From NCBI RefSeq assembly GCF_002312815.1, contig NZ_NKQJ01000008.1:124001-188000 (forward strand): a stretch of 64,000 bases of DNA. Direction: 5' to 3'. Shown one piece after another: positions 17,204 to 27,649 of the stretch. Source of the DNA: Agaribacterium haliotis. Its GTDB lineage: Bacteria; Pseudomonadota; Gammaproteobacteria; Pseudomonadales; Cellvibrionaceae. Each line of letters opens with the position of its first letter. The first letter of the stretch is position 1. A model generated the notes under the pieces. That model was not told where the DNA came from. It saw only the letters and a list, made by a program, of their open reading frames with translations, and did no database searches. A program made the position numbers and the translations under genes.

Positions 17204-17937
17204 AGCTAGGGATTATTGGTGGCTCGGGTTTGTACGAACTCGAAGCCTTTGCTGCTGAAAGTTTATTGCTCGAAACGCCCTATGGCGATGTCTCGTGTTT
17301 AAGCGGCCAATGCCGCGGTTTACCGCTTGTGTTTTTGTGCCGCCACGGTGATGAACACAAGGTGCCGCCGCACCGCATTAACTATCGCGCAAATATCTAT
17401 GCGCTGGCTCAGCTTGGTGTAACCCATGTTGTTGCGACCAATGCTGTTGGCGGCATTGCCGAATTTGCCGCGCCGATGTCTTTAATTGTCCCGGATCAGC
17501 TGATCGATTACAGCTGGGGGCGAGAGCAGAGCTTTTTTGATAATTTTGAACTCGGTTTAAAACACATCGATTTTAGTCAGCCTTTTGATGCGCATTTGCG
17601 CAGCTTGTTGTTAAACGCTGCGCGCCAACAGAACCTGCTTATTCAGGATGGGGCCTGTTATGCGTGCACGCAGGGGCCGAGGTTGGAAACCGCCGCCGAG
17701 ATACGGCGCTTAAAAAACGATGGCAACGACATTGTCGGCATGACCTTGATGCCTGAAGCGGCACTCGCGAAAGAGTTGGGGCTGGCCTACGCATCACTGT
17801 GTTTGAGTGTGAACTGGGCGGCCGGTGTCGAGCCCGGTGAATTGATTATGGCGGATATTGAAAACAATATGCGCCAGGCCGTGCTGAAGTTTAAGCAGTT
17901 CTTGCCGACCTTGATGAGCTATTTTTACGCCAACTAA
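17200..17937 (+). CDS. mtnP: S-methyl-5'-thioinosine / thioadenosine phosphorylase
   Basis: A purine nucleoside phosphorylase-family enzyme of 245 residues in methylthioadenosine salvage. The N-terminal IIGGSGLYELE, the phosphate-site CRHGDEHKVPPHRINYRANI and the GPRLETAAEIR and GMTLMPEA segments fit the MTAP/MTIP group. Its place next to psrA and nagZ matches the Pseudomonas gene whose product prefers methylthioinosine, so that activity is likely but not proven. The GTG start overlaps the mscS stop (GTGA). A terminator follows. Confidence 0.9.
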   Translation: MKLGIIGGSGLYELEAFAAESLLLETPYGDVSCLSGQCRGLPLVFLCRHGDEHKVPPHRINYRANIYALAQLGVTHVVATNAVGGIAEFAAPMSLIVPDQLIDYSWGREQSFFDNFELGLKHIDFSQPFDAHLRSLLLNAARQQNLLIQDGACYACTQGPRLETAAEIRRLKNDGNDIVGMTLMPEAALAKELGLAYASLCLSVNWAAGVEPGELIMADIENNMRQAVLKFKQFLPTLMSYFYAN

Positions 17938-17984
17938 AACACCGGCAGATGCCGATTGGTCTGTTTTACTTTTATGTTTTGAGC

Positions 17985-18023
17985 AAGAGCGCTTTGGTGT
18001 AAGCCAGGGCGCTCTTTTATTTT
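17985..18023 (+). terminator. Terminator after mtnP
   Basis: AAGAGCGC (17985-17992) pairs with GCGCTCTT (18009-18016), followed by TTATTTTA. It closes the psrA-nagZ-mscS-mtnP unit. Confidence 0.75.
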
Positions 18024-18074
18024 AGTTGTTGCCGTGTGTTTGAGCGCGATTTCGCCTGCTAAGTTTTTTCACCA

Positions 18075-19034
18075 TTAGTTGGCGGCAACATCAAGCTTGG
18101 CAACGGGCTCTATACGAATAAGCAGGCCCAGCTCGGGATGATCGAGGTAGTGGGTTTCACCACTTCGCATACGGCGGCGCTGGCGCAGCGTTGAAATTTC
18201 ACTGACAACGTAAGCTTCAGTGGCGAGCTCTTCGTAGTTGCGCAGTGTGCCGCTGTATAGCTCGCTGTTATCAAAACTGTTTGTATTTAATGAAAAGCCT
18301 TGCGTTGTTTGTGTGTCGTCGCTGGCCAGATGTTGATCGAGCTTGAGTGAATTTAGGTCAAAATCTTCAAGGCCACTGCCGGCTTCGCTTTGTTGTATGG
18401 CTCTGGGGATGCGGGGCAGGGCGGGCCAATAGCTGGTTTCTTGGCCGTAGTTGGTCTCAAAATTGGCGCGCCAGAGATTGGTTTCTAAATGCAGGTAGCG
18501 CTGCACACTGAGTTTGATGCTGCCTTCAAGTTCATAGTGCTGGTCAAACTGCTGCCCGCCTAAAATAGCAACGGAGGGGCTCTGTCGGTATTCGATAATC
18601 GGTTGTTGCCAGGCTTCGTGAAACAGCAGCTGATAGCGGCTACTTCGGTCGAGGCGCGCAGCTTCGCTATTTAATAAGCGCTGCTCTTTAGGTAGGGGAT
18701 GATAAGCCTGATTTTTGTTTTCTGTGGGCTTTACTTGCTGTTCGGTTGTGTTGTTCTCAAGCGTATTAGTGTTTGTGTTGCTTGTTGCGGTGTCGTCAGT
18801 GGCCGCGAGCGCTTGCTCTTGTGTTGTAAGCAAGTGCAGGTTCAACGGGTAAAACAAATTAATATTGCTTGGCCACTGCTCGGCTGTTTGTTTGTTGCTG
18901 CGCTCAAATACAATCACTTCAACCTGGTACCAGCCATCAAAGTTTGGCTTGTCTTCGGCAAAGCTGTTTAAGCTTGTGCCTGTTAACAGACAAACGAGGC
19001 TCTGGGTTAGGCGTTTGACGGGTGACTTTTTCAT
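18075..19034 (-). CDS. csiV: CsiV-like exported protein
   Basis: A 319-residue protein with a signal peptide (Lys/Arg start, hydrophobic core to about residue 25, likely cut after SFA). The mature N-terminus contains WYQVEVIVFER, the hallmark of the CsiV family, described as periplasmic peptidoglycan-associated proteins. The middle (about 75-110) is a Thr/Asn-rich linker. CsiV is also next to mfd in Vibrio. Its ATG overlaps the mfd stop (ATGA), so it is the distal gene of an mfd-csiV operon. Confidence 0.82.
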   Translation of the reverse strand: MKKSPVKRLTQSLVCLLTGTSLNSFAEDKPNFDGWYQVEVIVFERSNKQTAEQWPSNINLFYPLNLHLLTTQEQALAATDDTATSNTNTNTLENNTTEQQVKPTENKNQAYHPLPKEQRLLNSEAARLDRSSRYQLLFHEAWQQPIIEYRQSPSVAILGGQQFDQHYELEGSIKLSVQRYLHLETNLWRANFETNYGQETSYWPALPRIPRAIQQSEAGSGLEDFDLNSLKLDQHLASDDTQTTQGFSLNTNSFDNSELYSGTLRNYEELATEAYVVSEISTLRQRRRMRSGETHYLDHPELGLLIRIEPVAKLDVAAN

Positions 19035-22000
19035 TGGCTGGCCTTGGTTAATGTGTCCAGCAGACCGCTGACAAGTTTTAAACGCTGGTCTGCATCCGCG
19101 CTAGTTTGCATGAATTGTAATTGGTTTGCGCCAACAAGTTTGTAGTTTTGTGGCTGGTTTTGAACAAGTTTAACAATCGCAAGCGGGTCAACTTTGGTAT
19201 CGGCTGAAAATTCTAGTTTACCACCGCGGGCACTGGCCTCAATACGGCTGATGCCGAGTGCTTCGCTGCGAAGGCGCAGGCCAGTGCTGCGAAATAGGTT
19301 TTTCAGGGCATCCGGCAGCAGGCCGAAGCGGTCGATCATTTCTACCTGTAGTTTTTCTAGCGCTTCGTGGCTGCCGGCCGAGGCGAGGCGTTTATAAAGC
19401 TGCAGGCGCAAGCTGACGTCTGGCAGGTAGTCATCGGGTATGAGCGCAGGGATGCGCAGGTTGATTTCGGCGTTGAGTTGAATTGGTTTTTCCAGGTCGA
19501 CTTTCTCGCCTTTTTTAATCGCTTTCACTGCTCGATCGAGCATGTCCATATATAGCGTGAAGCCGATAGCGTGCATTTGCCCGCTCTGCTCATCGCCGAG
19601 TAGTTCCCCGGCGCCGCGAATTTCTAAGTCGTGGGAGGCGAGGGTAAAGCCGGCGCCGAGATCCTGAGCCTCTTCGATTGCCTCCAGGCGTTTAACGGCG
19701 TCGGCGCTGAGATTCTTTTTATTGGGGCTGAGCAAGTAGGCATAAGCCTGATGGTGGCTGCGGCCAACGCGGCCGCGAAGTTGATGCAGCTGAGCCAGGC
19801 CAAATTTATCAGCTCTATCAATAATAATGGTATTGGCGCTCGGCACATCAATGCCTGTTTCAATAATGGTGGTGCAGACCAATATGTTAAAGCGCTTGTG
19901 ATAAAAATCACTCATGACCGCTTCGAGTTCGCGCTCGCGCATTTGGCCATGGCCGATTTGGATGCGCGCGTCCGGCACCAATTCGGCTAAGTCGCGAGCG
20001 GCTTTTTCAATGCTTTTGACTTCGTTGTGTAAATAATAAACCTGGCCGCCGCGCATGATTTCACGCAGAACGGCTTCCTTGACAAGCGCCTTGTCGTTTT
20101 CGCGCACAAAGGTTTTGACCGAAAGGCGTTTGGCTGGCGGTGTGGCGATAATGCTTAAATCGCGTATGCCGCTCATTGCCATATTCAGGGTGCGCGGTAT
20201 CGGTGTGGCGGTAAGGTTGAGGATGTCGACTTCGGTGCGGATGGATTTTAATGTTTCTTTTTGTTTAACCCCAAAGCGGTGTTCTTCATCGATAATGACA
20301 AGCCCGAGTCGTTCAAAGTTAATATCGCCCATGATTAATTTATGGGTGCCGACAACAATGTCGACGTTGCCGCTTTCAATGCGCTTGATGACCTCGGCAC
20401 TTTCTTTACCTGTTTTAAAGCGCGATATAACTTCTATATTAATGGGCCAATTGGCAAAGCGGTCTTTGAAATTATCGAAGTGCTGTTGAGCGAGCAGGGT
20501 GGTTGGTACCAGCACCGCGACCTGTTTGTTGTTCTGCACGGCAATAAATGCAGCGCGCATCGCCACTTCCGTTTTGCCAAAACCAACGTCGCCGCAGACT
20601 AACCTGTCCATCGGCTGGGGGCTTAACATGTCGGCGCGTACCGCTTGAATAGCCGAACTTTGATCCGGTGTTTCCTCAAATGCAAATTCATTTGAAAAGC
20701 GCTCGTAAGCGTCTCCTTCGAGCAGGTGGCTAAAGCCTTTGCGCGCTTTGCGCAGGGCGTAGATGTGCAGGAGCTCAGCGGCGACGTCGTTAACTTGTTC
20801 GGCGGCTTTTTTCTTGGCTTTGCTCCACTGTTCACTGCCGAGTTTGTGCAAAGGTGCAACGGCTTCGTCTGCGCCACTGTAGCGGCTGATTAAGTGTAAA
20901 TCCGCAACCGGCACGTAAAGCTTGGCTTCATTGGCGTATTCGAGGGTTAGGTACTCTTGCGCCTGGCTGTCGACGCTGATCGTCTCCAGGCCTCGGTAGC
21001 GGCCGACACCGTGCTCAATGTGAACCACGGGTGCGCCGAGCTTGAGCTCGGTCAGGTTTTTAACGATGTTGTCGCTGTCGTCACTTTCTTTTCGGCGGCG
21101 CCGGCTCTGCCTGACCCGGCCACTGAACAGGGCGTTTTCGTTGATGATAATAAAATCATCGTTGGCGCTGTTAATGCCGTCGCCGAGGTCAGCAATGCAG
21201 ATGGCGTGTTCGCTGTCGCCGGAAAAAAATGCGTTTAAGCTGCTGAGCTCGTCGGGCAAAATATTGATTTTGTCGAGCTGCTCTTTTATGACTTCACGCC
21301 GTCCTTCGCTTTCGGCGCAAAAGAGCACGCGTTTGTTGGTTGAGCTCAGAAATGCTTGCAGGCGGTGCAGCGGATTGCTCGCATGAGTTTCAATAGCCAA
21401 CTGTGGCATGGGACTGGTGGCAAAATCAAAGTGCCCGGCTTTATCCTGCGGTGCTTTGTTTTCGCTGATAACCGTGCGCGAGAAGGCTTTTAGTTCGCCA
21501 AACAGTTCGTTGATTGGCAGGTATATTTGCTGGGGTGGCAAGATGGGGCGACGCAGGTCGCCTTTGCGGCTTTCGTAGCGTTCGCTCAATTCGCGCCAGT
21601 GATCTTCAATGGCCTGCTCAACACCTTCAAAGCTGTATATTTGTGTGGCGTCCGGCAGGTAGGAAAATAAGCTGGCAAGCTTGTCAAAAAACAGTGGGCT
21701 GTAATACTCGATACCAGCGGCTGGCAGGCCTGAGCTGATATCTTGAAATACCGGACACTGGCGATGATCGACATCAAAGCTCTCAAACCAGCGCTCTTTG
21801 AAGCCGGCAATGGCGTCGCTATCGAGCGGGCATTCGCGCCCGGGCAGCAATTCAATGCGCTTTACCTGCTCAGTACTGCGTTGGCTCTCGGGGTCAAAGC
21901 GGCGCAGACTGTCTATTTCGTCGTCAAAAAATTCCAGGCGGAAGGCTTCGTCAGAGCCCATTGGGAAAATATCAATCAGCGAACCTCGCACGGCAAACTC

Positions 22001-22495
22001 ACCGTGTTGAAAGACCGTATCTACGCGCAAGTAGCCGGCTTCTGTCAGTTCACTGCAAAATTGTTCGCGTTTAATTTGTTGGCCGAGTTCAACTCTGAGA
22101 GATTTGCTTTTTAAGTACGATGTCGGAATAAGGCGCTGCAGCAGGGTTTGTGCAGAAATGATCACGCAGTTGCGCTCGGTAAAGCACAGTTCGTAGAGGC
22201 AGCGAAGGCGCTCGGAAATAATATCCTGGTGGGGGCTGAAGCTGTCGTAAGGCAGGGTTTCCCAGTCTGGAAACTGGCGCAGCGGCGGCGCTTTTTTTTC
22301 GCCTTGAAGCATGGTGCTCAGCTCGCTGTAGGTGCGGTCGGCACTGGCCATGGTTGGGCAGATAATCAGCGAGCTGGTGGGCGATGTCAGCAGTGCGCGA
22401 CTGATTGCGAAGCTCGCCGAGCTCGGGTTGAGTTGGTGCCAATAGTGGCGCTGTTGAGCCGGTGGCGCCTCCGGTGCTTGCTGAAGAGCTTTCAT
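19031..22495 (-). CDS. mfd: Transcription-repair coupling factor Mfd
   Basis: A 1154-residue DNA translocase that removes stalled RNA polymerase and recruits UvrA. Visible parts in order: a UvrB-like N-terminal module (HYWHQLNPSS; FRLEFFDDEIDSLRRFDP), the RNA polymerase interaction domain (GAPVVHIEHGVGRYRGLE), and a superfamily 2 helicase core with Walker A GDVGFGKTEVA, the IIDEEHRFGV box, NLTATPIPRTL and the TRG-type relay near QLRGRVGRS. The C-terminal TRCF domain follows. Length is standard. Confidence 0.98.
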   Translation of the reverse strand: MKALQQAPEAPPAQQRHYWHQLNPSSASFAISRALLTSPTSSLIICPTMASADRTYSELSTMLQGEKKAPPLRQFPDWETLPYDSFSPHQDIISERLRCLYELCFTERNCVIISAQTLLQRLIPTSYLKSKSLRVELGQQIKREQFCSELTEAGYLRVDTVFQHGEFAVRGSLIDIFPMGSDEAFRLEFFDDEIDSLRRFDPESQRSTEQVKRIELLPGRECPLDSDAIAGFKERWFESFDVDHRQCPVFQDISSGLPAAGIEYYSPLFFDKLASLFSYLPDATQIYSFEGVEQAIEDHWRELSERYESRKGDLRRPILPPQQIYLPINELFGELKAFSRTVISENKAPQDKAGHFDFATSPMPQLAIETHASNPLHRLQAFLSSTNKRVLFCAESEGRREVIKEQLDKINILPDELSSLNAFFSGDSEHAICIADLGDGINSANDDFIIINENALFSGRVRQSRRRRKESDDSDNIVKNLTELKLGAPVVHIEHGVGRYRGLETISVDSQAQEYLTLEYANEAKLYVPVADLHLISRYSGADEAVAPLHKLGSEQWSKAKKKAAEQVNDVAAELLHIYALRKARKGFSHLLEGDAYERFSNEFAFEETPDQSSAIQAVRADMLSPQPMDRLVCGDVGFGKTEVAMRAAFIAVQNNKQVAVLVPTTLLAQQHFDNFKDRFANWPINIEVISRFKTGKESAEVIKRIESGNVDIVVGTHKLIMGDINFERLGLVIIDEEHRFGVKQKETLKSIRTEVDILNLTATPIPRTLNMAMSGIRDLSIIATPPAKRLSVKTFVRENDKALVKEAVLREIMRGGQVYYLHNEVKSIEKAARDLAELVPDARIQIGHGQMRERELEAVMSDFYHKRFNILVCTTIIETGIDVPSANTIIIDRADKFGLAQLHQLRGRVGRSHHQAYAYLLSPNKKNLSADAVKRLEAIEEAQDLGAGFTLASHDLEIRGAGELLGDEQSGQMHAIGFTLYMDMLDRAVKAIKKGEKVDLEKPIQLNAEINLRIPALIPDDYLPDVSLRLQLYKRLASAGSHEALEKLQVEMIDRFGLLPDALKNLFRSTGLRLRSEALGISRIEASARGGKLEFSADTKVDPLAIVKLVQNQPQNYKLVGANQLQFMQTSADADQRLKLVSGLLDTLTKASQ

Positions 22496-22914
22496 TGTTT
22501 ATCTGTGCTGAAATGGTTCGCACGCAATTGTATAGATAGCTCGTGTATGAACAAGTTGTCCTGCAAATATTCGTTAGCGCAGCCGCATTAGCGTGGCGCG
22601 AAAATTAATGCTCGTTGTTTGCTGGTGTTAATTCTTTGTCATCCCTATAATGTGCGCGGCTTTTTGCGCGTGTGGGGCGAATTTAGGATGTTTCGTCTAA
22701 AATTGGTGCAAATTGCTGATTTTGTGGGCGATTTTTTTGTGCCCTGAGTGCCGCCAACGTGTCGGGAGAGCTTTTTGCTTTCTCTGTTTTTGCGTTTTTG
22801 TAAACAGAAACGGTGTCTGCGGCGTACTTGCGTACTTAAGAGGCCAGCTAATTAAACGTCGGTGGGCGAATAAGCTGGTGGCGCTCTCACGCGTATAAAT
22901 ATACGGATACTGGT

Positions 22915-23024
22915 AAAGAAGCGGCTCGGGTTAGAGCCTATTGTGCTTGTTTGGTTCCTTCTTGGAACGGGCATAGATCAAAGTCTGCCCCAATAAGCCC
23001 TGAGGCGCTAACCCGAGCTTCTTT
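22915..23024 (+). promoter_or_regulatory. Structured leader RNA upstream of nqrA (candidate cis-regulatory element)
   Basis: A ~110-nt element folds as one closed domain. P1 is CTCGGGTTAG (22925-22934) with CTAACCCGAG (23008-23017), extended past a 3-nt bulge by AAAGAAG (22915-22921) with CTTCTTT (23018-23024): 17 pairs. Inside, GCCT/AGGC and ATTG/CAAT (22940-22943 / 22991-22994) lead to two hairpins: GTTCC-TTCTT-GGAAC (22954-22968) and GGGCA...TGCCC (22969-22990). GCTT (22945-22948) could instead pair with AAGC (22995-22998), which excludes ATTG/CAAT, so two states are possible. It ends 37 bases before the nqrA ATG. I recall computationally predicted nqrA-associated RNA motifs in marine gammaproteobacteria but cannot check whether this is one. 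Confidence 0.75.
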
Positions 23025-23061
23025 CATTTTAACTATATAAATAACTTTAGGCTGAGACGAT

Positions 23062-24396
23062 ATGATTACGATCCGTCGTGGATTGGATTTGCCTATCTCC
23101 GGTGAGCCTGCTCAGGCCATTGAAGATGGGGCAACCATACGTTCTGTTGCCGTTATAGGGTTTGACTACCATGGCATGAAGCCAACCATGAATGTTCAGG
23201 TTGGTGACAAAGTCAAAGTCGGTCAAGTTCTGTTTACGGACAAGAAAACCGAAGGTGTTCAGTACACCTCGCCTGCCGCTGGTACGGTTGCTGCGATTAA
23301 TCGCGGTGAGCGCCGCGTATTCGAGAGCATTGTTATCGATGTTGAGGGCGACGATGCCCTGAGCTTTGCAAGCTTTGACGCTTCAGCTCTGGCCGGCCTT
23401 GAGCGCGATAAAGTTGTTGGCAACTTAGTCGACTCGGGCCTGTGGACAGCGATTCGCACTCGTCCGTTCTCAAAAGTTCCCGCTATTGACGCCGTACCTG
23501 CCAACATATTTGTTGCCGCGATGGATACCAACCCCCTGGCTCCCGACGCGACTTTAGTCATTGCTGAGAAAGCAGAGGCCTTTAAAAATGGCTTGACGGT
23601 TTTGTCGCGCCTGACTGAAGGCAAGCTGTTTGTTAGCCACGCTCCGGGTAAAGCGCCTGAAGTACCTGCCGGTGTTGAACTGGCTGCCTTTGGCGGTAAA
23701 CACCCTGCGGGCAATGTTGGTACTGCGATGCACTTCCTTGCTCCGGTTAGCGAAAACCGCGTTAACTGGTCTGTAGGTTATCAGGACGTTGCTGCCATCG
23801 GTGAGTTGTTCACCACAGGCCAGCTGAATGTTGAGCGTATTGTTGCGCTTGCCGGCCCTCAGGTTGAAAAACCTCGCCTGCTTCGCACCCGTATTGGTGC
23901 CAGCCTTGAAGAGTTGACGGCCGGTCAGCTAAAGGCGGGTGATAACCGCATCGTTAGCGGTTCTGTGTTTGGCGGTAACACTGCTGAAGGCACAACCGCT
24001 TTCTTGGGTCGCTACGCAAATCAGGTGACGGTATTGGAAGAGGGCAACGAGCGCCCATTCCTGCACTACTTCACGCTTGGTATGAAGCGCTTCTCGGTCA
24101 TGCCTATTTATCTGAGCAAGCTGTTTGGCGGTAAGTTTAATTTCACCACCTCTGCCAATGGTTCTGAGCGTGCGATGGTGCCGGTTGGTGCCTACGAGCG
24201 CGTGATGCCTCTGGATATTCTGCCGACTCAGCTGCTGCGTGCGTTGATTGTTGGCGACACTGAAACAGCTCAACAACTTGGCTGTTTGGAACTCGATGAA
24301 GAGGATCTGGCTTTGTGTACTTTTGTTTGCCCCGGCAAATACGAATACGGCCCCATTCTTCGCGATAACCTCACCACTATTGAGAAGGAGGGTTAA
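23062..24396 (+). CDS. nqrA: Na+-NQR subunit A
   Basis: The peripheral cytoplasmic subunit of the sodium-translocating NADH:ubiquinone oxidoreductase, 444 residues. The N-terminus [16 protein letters not shown] and the segments [23 protein letters not shown] and [13 protein letters not shown] are typical. It has a biotinyl/lipoyl-like barrel early on and is associated with quinone access. It opens a tight six-gene operon and follows the structured leader, so it is the probable point of regulation. Confidence 0.97.
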   Translation: MITIRRGLDLPISGEPAQAIEDGATIRSVAVIGFDYHGMKPTMNVQVGDKVKVGQVLFTDKKTEGVQYTSPAAGTVAAINRGERRVFESIVIDVEGDDALSFASFDASALAGLERDKVVGNLVDSGLWTAIRTRPFSKVPAIDAVPANIFVAAMDTNPLAPDATLVIAEKAEAFKNGLTVLSRLTEGKLFVSHAPGKAPEVPAGVELAAFGGKHPAGNVGTAMHFLAPVSENRVNWSVGYQDVAAIGELFTTGQLNVERIVALAGPQVEKPRLLRTRIGASLEELTAGQLKAGDNRIVSGSVFGGNTAEGTTAFLGRYANQVTVLEEGNERPFLHYFTLGMKRFSVMPIYLSKLFGGKFNFTTSANGSERAMVPVGAYERVMPLDILPTQLLRALIVGDTETAQQLGCLELDEEDLALCTFVCPGKYEYGPILRDNLTTIEKEG

Positions 24397-24398
24397 TC

Positions 24399-25607
24399 GT
24401 GAAATTCTTACGCAATCAATTCGATAAGCTCGAGCCGCATTTTGTAAAAGGCGGTAAATTCGAGAGTTGGTACGCGCTGTACGAAGCGATCGATACCGGC
24501 TTGTTTCAGCCTAATGAAAAAACTGCGAGCACCGCTCACGTTCGCGATGGCATAGACCTGAAACGCATCATGATCACTGTTTGGGCCTGTACGTTCCCGG
24601 CGATGATTTTTGGTATGTACAACCTCGGTTTGCAGAGCAATACCATTCTCGCTGAGATGGGCGCTACCGGAATTGAAGGTTGGCGCGGCGCCCTGATTGC
24701 GCTGTTTGCCGGTCACGATCCTGCCAGTCTGTGGGACAACCTGGTCTACGGTGCGGTGTTCTTCCTGCCTATCTACATGACCGTATTTATTGTTGGCGGT
24801 TTCTGGGAAGTGCTTTTTGCGATGAAGCGCGGCCACGAAGTTAACGAAGGTTTCTTTGTGACTTCTGTACTTTTTGCTCTGGCTTGCCCCCCGAGTCTGC
24901 CTCTGTGGCAAGCGGCTTTAGGCATCAGCTTCGGTGTTGTTATCGGTAAAGAAGTATTTGGTGGTACTGGTAAAAACTTCTTAAACCCTGCTTTGACTGG
25001 TCGTGCGTTTTTGTTCTTTGCCTACCCGGCCTATATGAGTGGCGACACCGTATGGACGGGTGTTGACGGTCACACCGGTGCAACGGCACTGAGTGTTGCG
25101 GCTTCTCAAGGCATGGAAGCGTTGCAAAATCAGATGAGTTGGTTCGACGCCTTCCTGGGCTTTATGCCGGGTTCCATCGGCGAGGTGAGTACCCTGGCTA
25201 TTTTGCTCGGTGGTATCGTGCTGATGGCGATGGGCATTGCTTCGTTTCGTATTGTTGCCGGTGTTGCACTTGGTACGACCATTACAGCGGTGTTGTACAG
25301 CGCACTGGCCAGCCCCGATACTGACAATCTGATGTTCCAGATGCCGTTTTATTGGCATTTTGTTGTTGGTGGCTGGGCCTTTGGTACCATCTTTATGGCA
25401 ACCGATCCGGTATCTGCATCGATGACGAATGCCGGCAAGTGGGCTTTTGGTATTTTAATTGGCTTTATGGTGGTGACCATTCGTGTGGTGAACCCGGCTT
25501 TTCCGGAAGGCATGATGCTGGCGATTCTGTTTGCCAATATTTTTGCTCCACTGATCGACCACTTTGTTGTTAAGTCGAACATTAAGAGGAGACTGGCTCG
25601 TGGCTAA
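24399..25607 (+). CDS. nqrB: Na+-NQR subunit B
   Basis: A polytopic membrane subunit of 402 residues carrying a covalently bound FMN and riboflavin in known enzymes. The FMN attachment threonine lies in the motif GHTGATALS (about residues 223-231), matching the S/T-G-A-T flavinylation consensus. GTG at 24399 is preceded by AAGGAGGG two bases after the nqrA stop. It overlaps nqrC by eight bases. Flavinylation would depend on the apbE gene downstream. Confidence 0.97.
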   Translation: MKFLRNQFDKLEPHFVKGGKFESWYALYEAIDTGLFQPNEKTASTAHVRDGIDLKRIMITVWACTFPAMIFGMYNLGLQSNTILAEMGATGIEGWRGALIALFAGHDPASLWDNLVYGAVFFLPIYMTVFIVGGFWEVLFAMKRGHEVNEGFFVTSVLFALACPPSLPLWQAALGISFGVVIGKEVFGGTGKNFLNPALTGRAFLFFAYPAYMSGDTVWTGVDGHTGATALSVAASQGMEALQNQMSWFDAFLGFMPGSIGEVSTLAILLGGIVLMAMGIASFRIVAGVALGTTITAVLYSALASPDTDNLMFQMPFYWHFVVGGWAFGTIFMATDPVSASMTNAGKWAFGILIGFMVVTIRVVNPAFPEGMMLAILFANIFAPLIDHFVVKSNIKRRLARG

Positions 25608-26376
25608 TAACGATACGATTAAAAAGACGGTCACCGTTACGCTGGCTCTGTGTATCGTCTGCTCGATTATTGTTTCGGCAGCTTCCGTTGCGCTGAAACC
25701 CATGCAGCAGAAGAACAAGCAGCAGGATTTTAACCGCAATATTCTGATGGCCTCGGGCCTTTACGACCCTAGCCTCAGTGTTGAAGAGCAGTTTAAGCAA
25801 GTTGAAACGCGCGTTGTTGATTTGCGCACTGGCAAATACAGCTCGGATCTTGACGGTCAGGCTTACGATCAGCGCAAGGCGTCTAAAGACCCCAAGCTCT
25901 CGCGTGCGCTCGACAAAAAAGAAGATATCGCCGGTATTAAGCGTGAAGAATTTTACGCTCAGGTTTATCTGATCAACGATCAGCAAGGCAAGCTTGAAAA
26001 AATCATTCTTCCTATTCGCGGTTACGGCCTTTGGTCAACACTCTATGGTTTCTTGGCTTTAGAGTCTGATCTGCAAACGGTGGTTGGTATCGGCTACTAC
26101 GAGCACGGTGAAACTCCGGGCCTCGGCGGTGAAGTTGACAACCCTAACTGGAAGGCTCTGTGGGGCGGCAAGCAGGCATTTAATGCCGATGGTTCTGTTG
26201 CTCTGACCGTTATTAAAGGTCAGGTGGGTAGCACGACTCCTCAAGCTGAAAGCAAAATTGATGGTCTGAGCGGTGCAACCCTGACTACCAATGGCGTAGA
26301 TAACATGATCAAGTTCTGGCTCGGTCAGCAGGGTTTTGGTCCTTTTATTCAAAATTTGAAAGCAGGGGAGGCCTAA
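25600..26376 (+). CDS. nqrC: Na+-NQR subunit C
   Basis: A 258-residue subunit with one N-terminal transmembrane helix ([19 protein letters not shown]) and a large periplasmic domain. The covalent FMN site is [11 protein letters not shown] near the C-terminus, with the acceptor threonine in SGAT. I place the start at GTG 25600 (MANNDTIKK) behind AAGAGGAGA; an upstream in-frame TTG at 25564 would add residues not seen in the family. Confidence 0.96.
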   Translation: MANNDTIKKTVTVTLALCIVCSIIVSAASVALKPMQQKNKQQDFNRNILMASGLYDPSLSVEEQFKQVETRVVDLRTGKYSSDLDGQAYDQRKASKDPKLSRALDKKEDIAGIKREEFYAQVYLINDQQGKLEKIILPIRGYGLWSTLYGFLALESDLQTVVGIGYYEHGETPGLGGEVDNPNWKALWGGKQAFNADGSVALTVIKGQVGSTTPQAESKIDGLSGATLTTNGVDNMIKFWLGQQGFGPFIQNLKAGEA

Positions 26377-26379
26377 GTC

Positions 26380-27024
26380 ATGAAAGCAAAAGAACTTTTG
26401 TTTAAGCCTATTCTGGACAACAACCCAATTGCGCTTCAGGTGCTGGGTATTTGTTCTGCTCTGGCGGTAACTACCAGCCTGAACGTCACTTTGGTTATGT
26501 GTGTCGCTCTGACCTCTGTAACAGCGTTCTCGAACCTGTTTGTGTCGTTGATCCGCAATCACATTCCCAACAATATTCGTATCATCTGTCAGATGACCAT
26601 TATTGCCTCGTTGGTGATCCTGGTTGATCAGGTGCTGAAAGCCGTTGCTTACGATATCTCTAAGCAGCTGTCTGTATTTGTTGGTCTGATCATTACTAAC
26701 TGTATCGTAATGGGTCGCGCTGAAGCCTTTGCCATGAAAAATGGCCCGGGCGCGAGCTTCCTCGACGGTATTGGTAATGGCTTAGGTTACTCAGCGCTGC
26801 TGATCATCCTTGCGGTTTTGCGTGAGCTCTTTGGTGCCGGCAAGTTGATGGGTATTCAGGTTATGCCTGAAGGCTACATCGCCAACGGCATGATGCTGAT
26901 TGCTCCAAGTGCGTTTTTCCTGATTGGTCTTCTGATCTGGGCTCTGCGTCAGTACAAAACTGACCAGGTAGAAGAGCCTGAGTTCAAGATTGCGCCCAAT
27001 ACTAAAAAGGCGGAGGCCCACTAA
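26380..27024 (+). CDS. nqrD: Na+-NQR subunit D
   Basis: An integral membrane subunit of 214 residues with about six helices, paralogous to NqrE. The segments [26 protein letters not shown] and [13 protein letters not shown] are family hallmarks. In known structures NqrD and NqrE carry a shared membrane-embedded FeS centre with cysteines such as the one in [10 protein letters not shown]. It ends in ATGG-overlap with nqrE (one base shared). Confidence 0.96.
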   Translation: MKAKELLFKPILDNNPIALQVLGICSALAVTTSLNVTLVMCVALTSVTAFSNLFVSLIRNHIPNNIRIICQMTIIASLVILVDQVLKAVAYDISKQLSVFVGLIITNCIVMGRAEAFAMKNGPGASFLDGIGNGLGYSALLIILAVLRELFGAGKLMGIQVMPEGYIANGMMLIAPSAFFLIGLLIWALRQYKTDQVEEPEFKIAPNTKKAEAH

Positions 27025-27632
27025 TGGAAAATTTACTTAGTATCTTTGTTGAATCTATTTTCATCAAAAACATGGCCCTGGCGTTTTTCCTGGGTATGTG
27101 TACTTTCCTTGCGATCTCTAAAAAGATCGATGCGGCAATTGGCCTCGGTATTGCGGTTGTAGTTGTGCTCGGAATTACTGTTCCGGTTAACAATCTGCTT
27201 TATAACTACCTGCTTAAAGAGGGTGCTCTGGCTTGGGCTGGCATGCCTGAAGTGGATCTGAGTTTCCTCGGCCTGATCTGTTACATCGGTGTAATTGCGG
27301 CGATGGTACAGATTCTTGAGATGGTATTGGATAAGTACTTCCCGCCTCTGTACAACGCTCTGGGCGTATTCCTGCCGCTGATCACTGTGAACTGTGCCAT
27401 CTTGGGTGGTGCACTTCTGATGGTTCAGCGCGAATACAACTTTGCCGAAAGTGTAAGCTTTGGCCTTGGTTCCGGTGTTGGCTGGGCATTGGCAATCACT
27501 GCGCTGGCAGCGATTCGCGAAAAAATGAAGTACAGCGACGTGCCAGCTGGCCTGCAGGGCCTTGGCATTACCTTTATCACTGTCGGTTTGATGTCGTTGG
27601 GCTTTCAGTCCTTCGGCGGCATCAGCCTGTAA
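27024..27632 (+). CDS. nqrE: Na+-NQR subunit E
   Basis: A 202-residue membrane subunit with about six helices. [22 protein letters not shown] near the N-terminus and [19 protein letters not shown] contain the two cysteines that contribute to the intramembrane FeS site. It lies 17 bases before nqrF. Confidence 0.96.
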   Translation: MENLLSIFVESIFIKNMALAFFLGMCTFLAISKKIDAAIGLGIAVVVVLGITVPVNNLLYNYLLKEGALAWAGMPEVDLSFLGLICYIGVIAAMVQILEMVLDKYFPPLYNALGVFLPLITVNCAILGGALLMVQREYNFAESVSFGLGSGVGWALAITALAAIREKMKYSDVPAGLQGLGITFITVGLMSLGFQSFGGISL

Positions 27633-27649
27633 GCGAGGGAATATAAATC

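Noticed and set aside
22713-22898. Plus-strand 61-codon frame before the nqr leader
   Set aside because: No ribosome site and a Cys/Phe-rich, random-looking translation.
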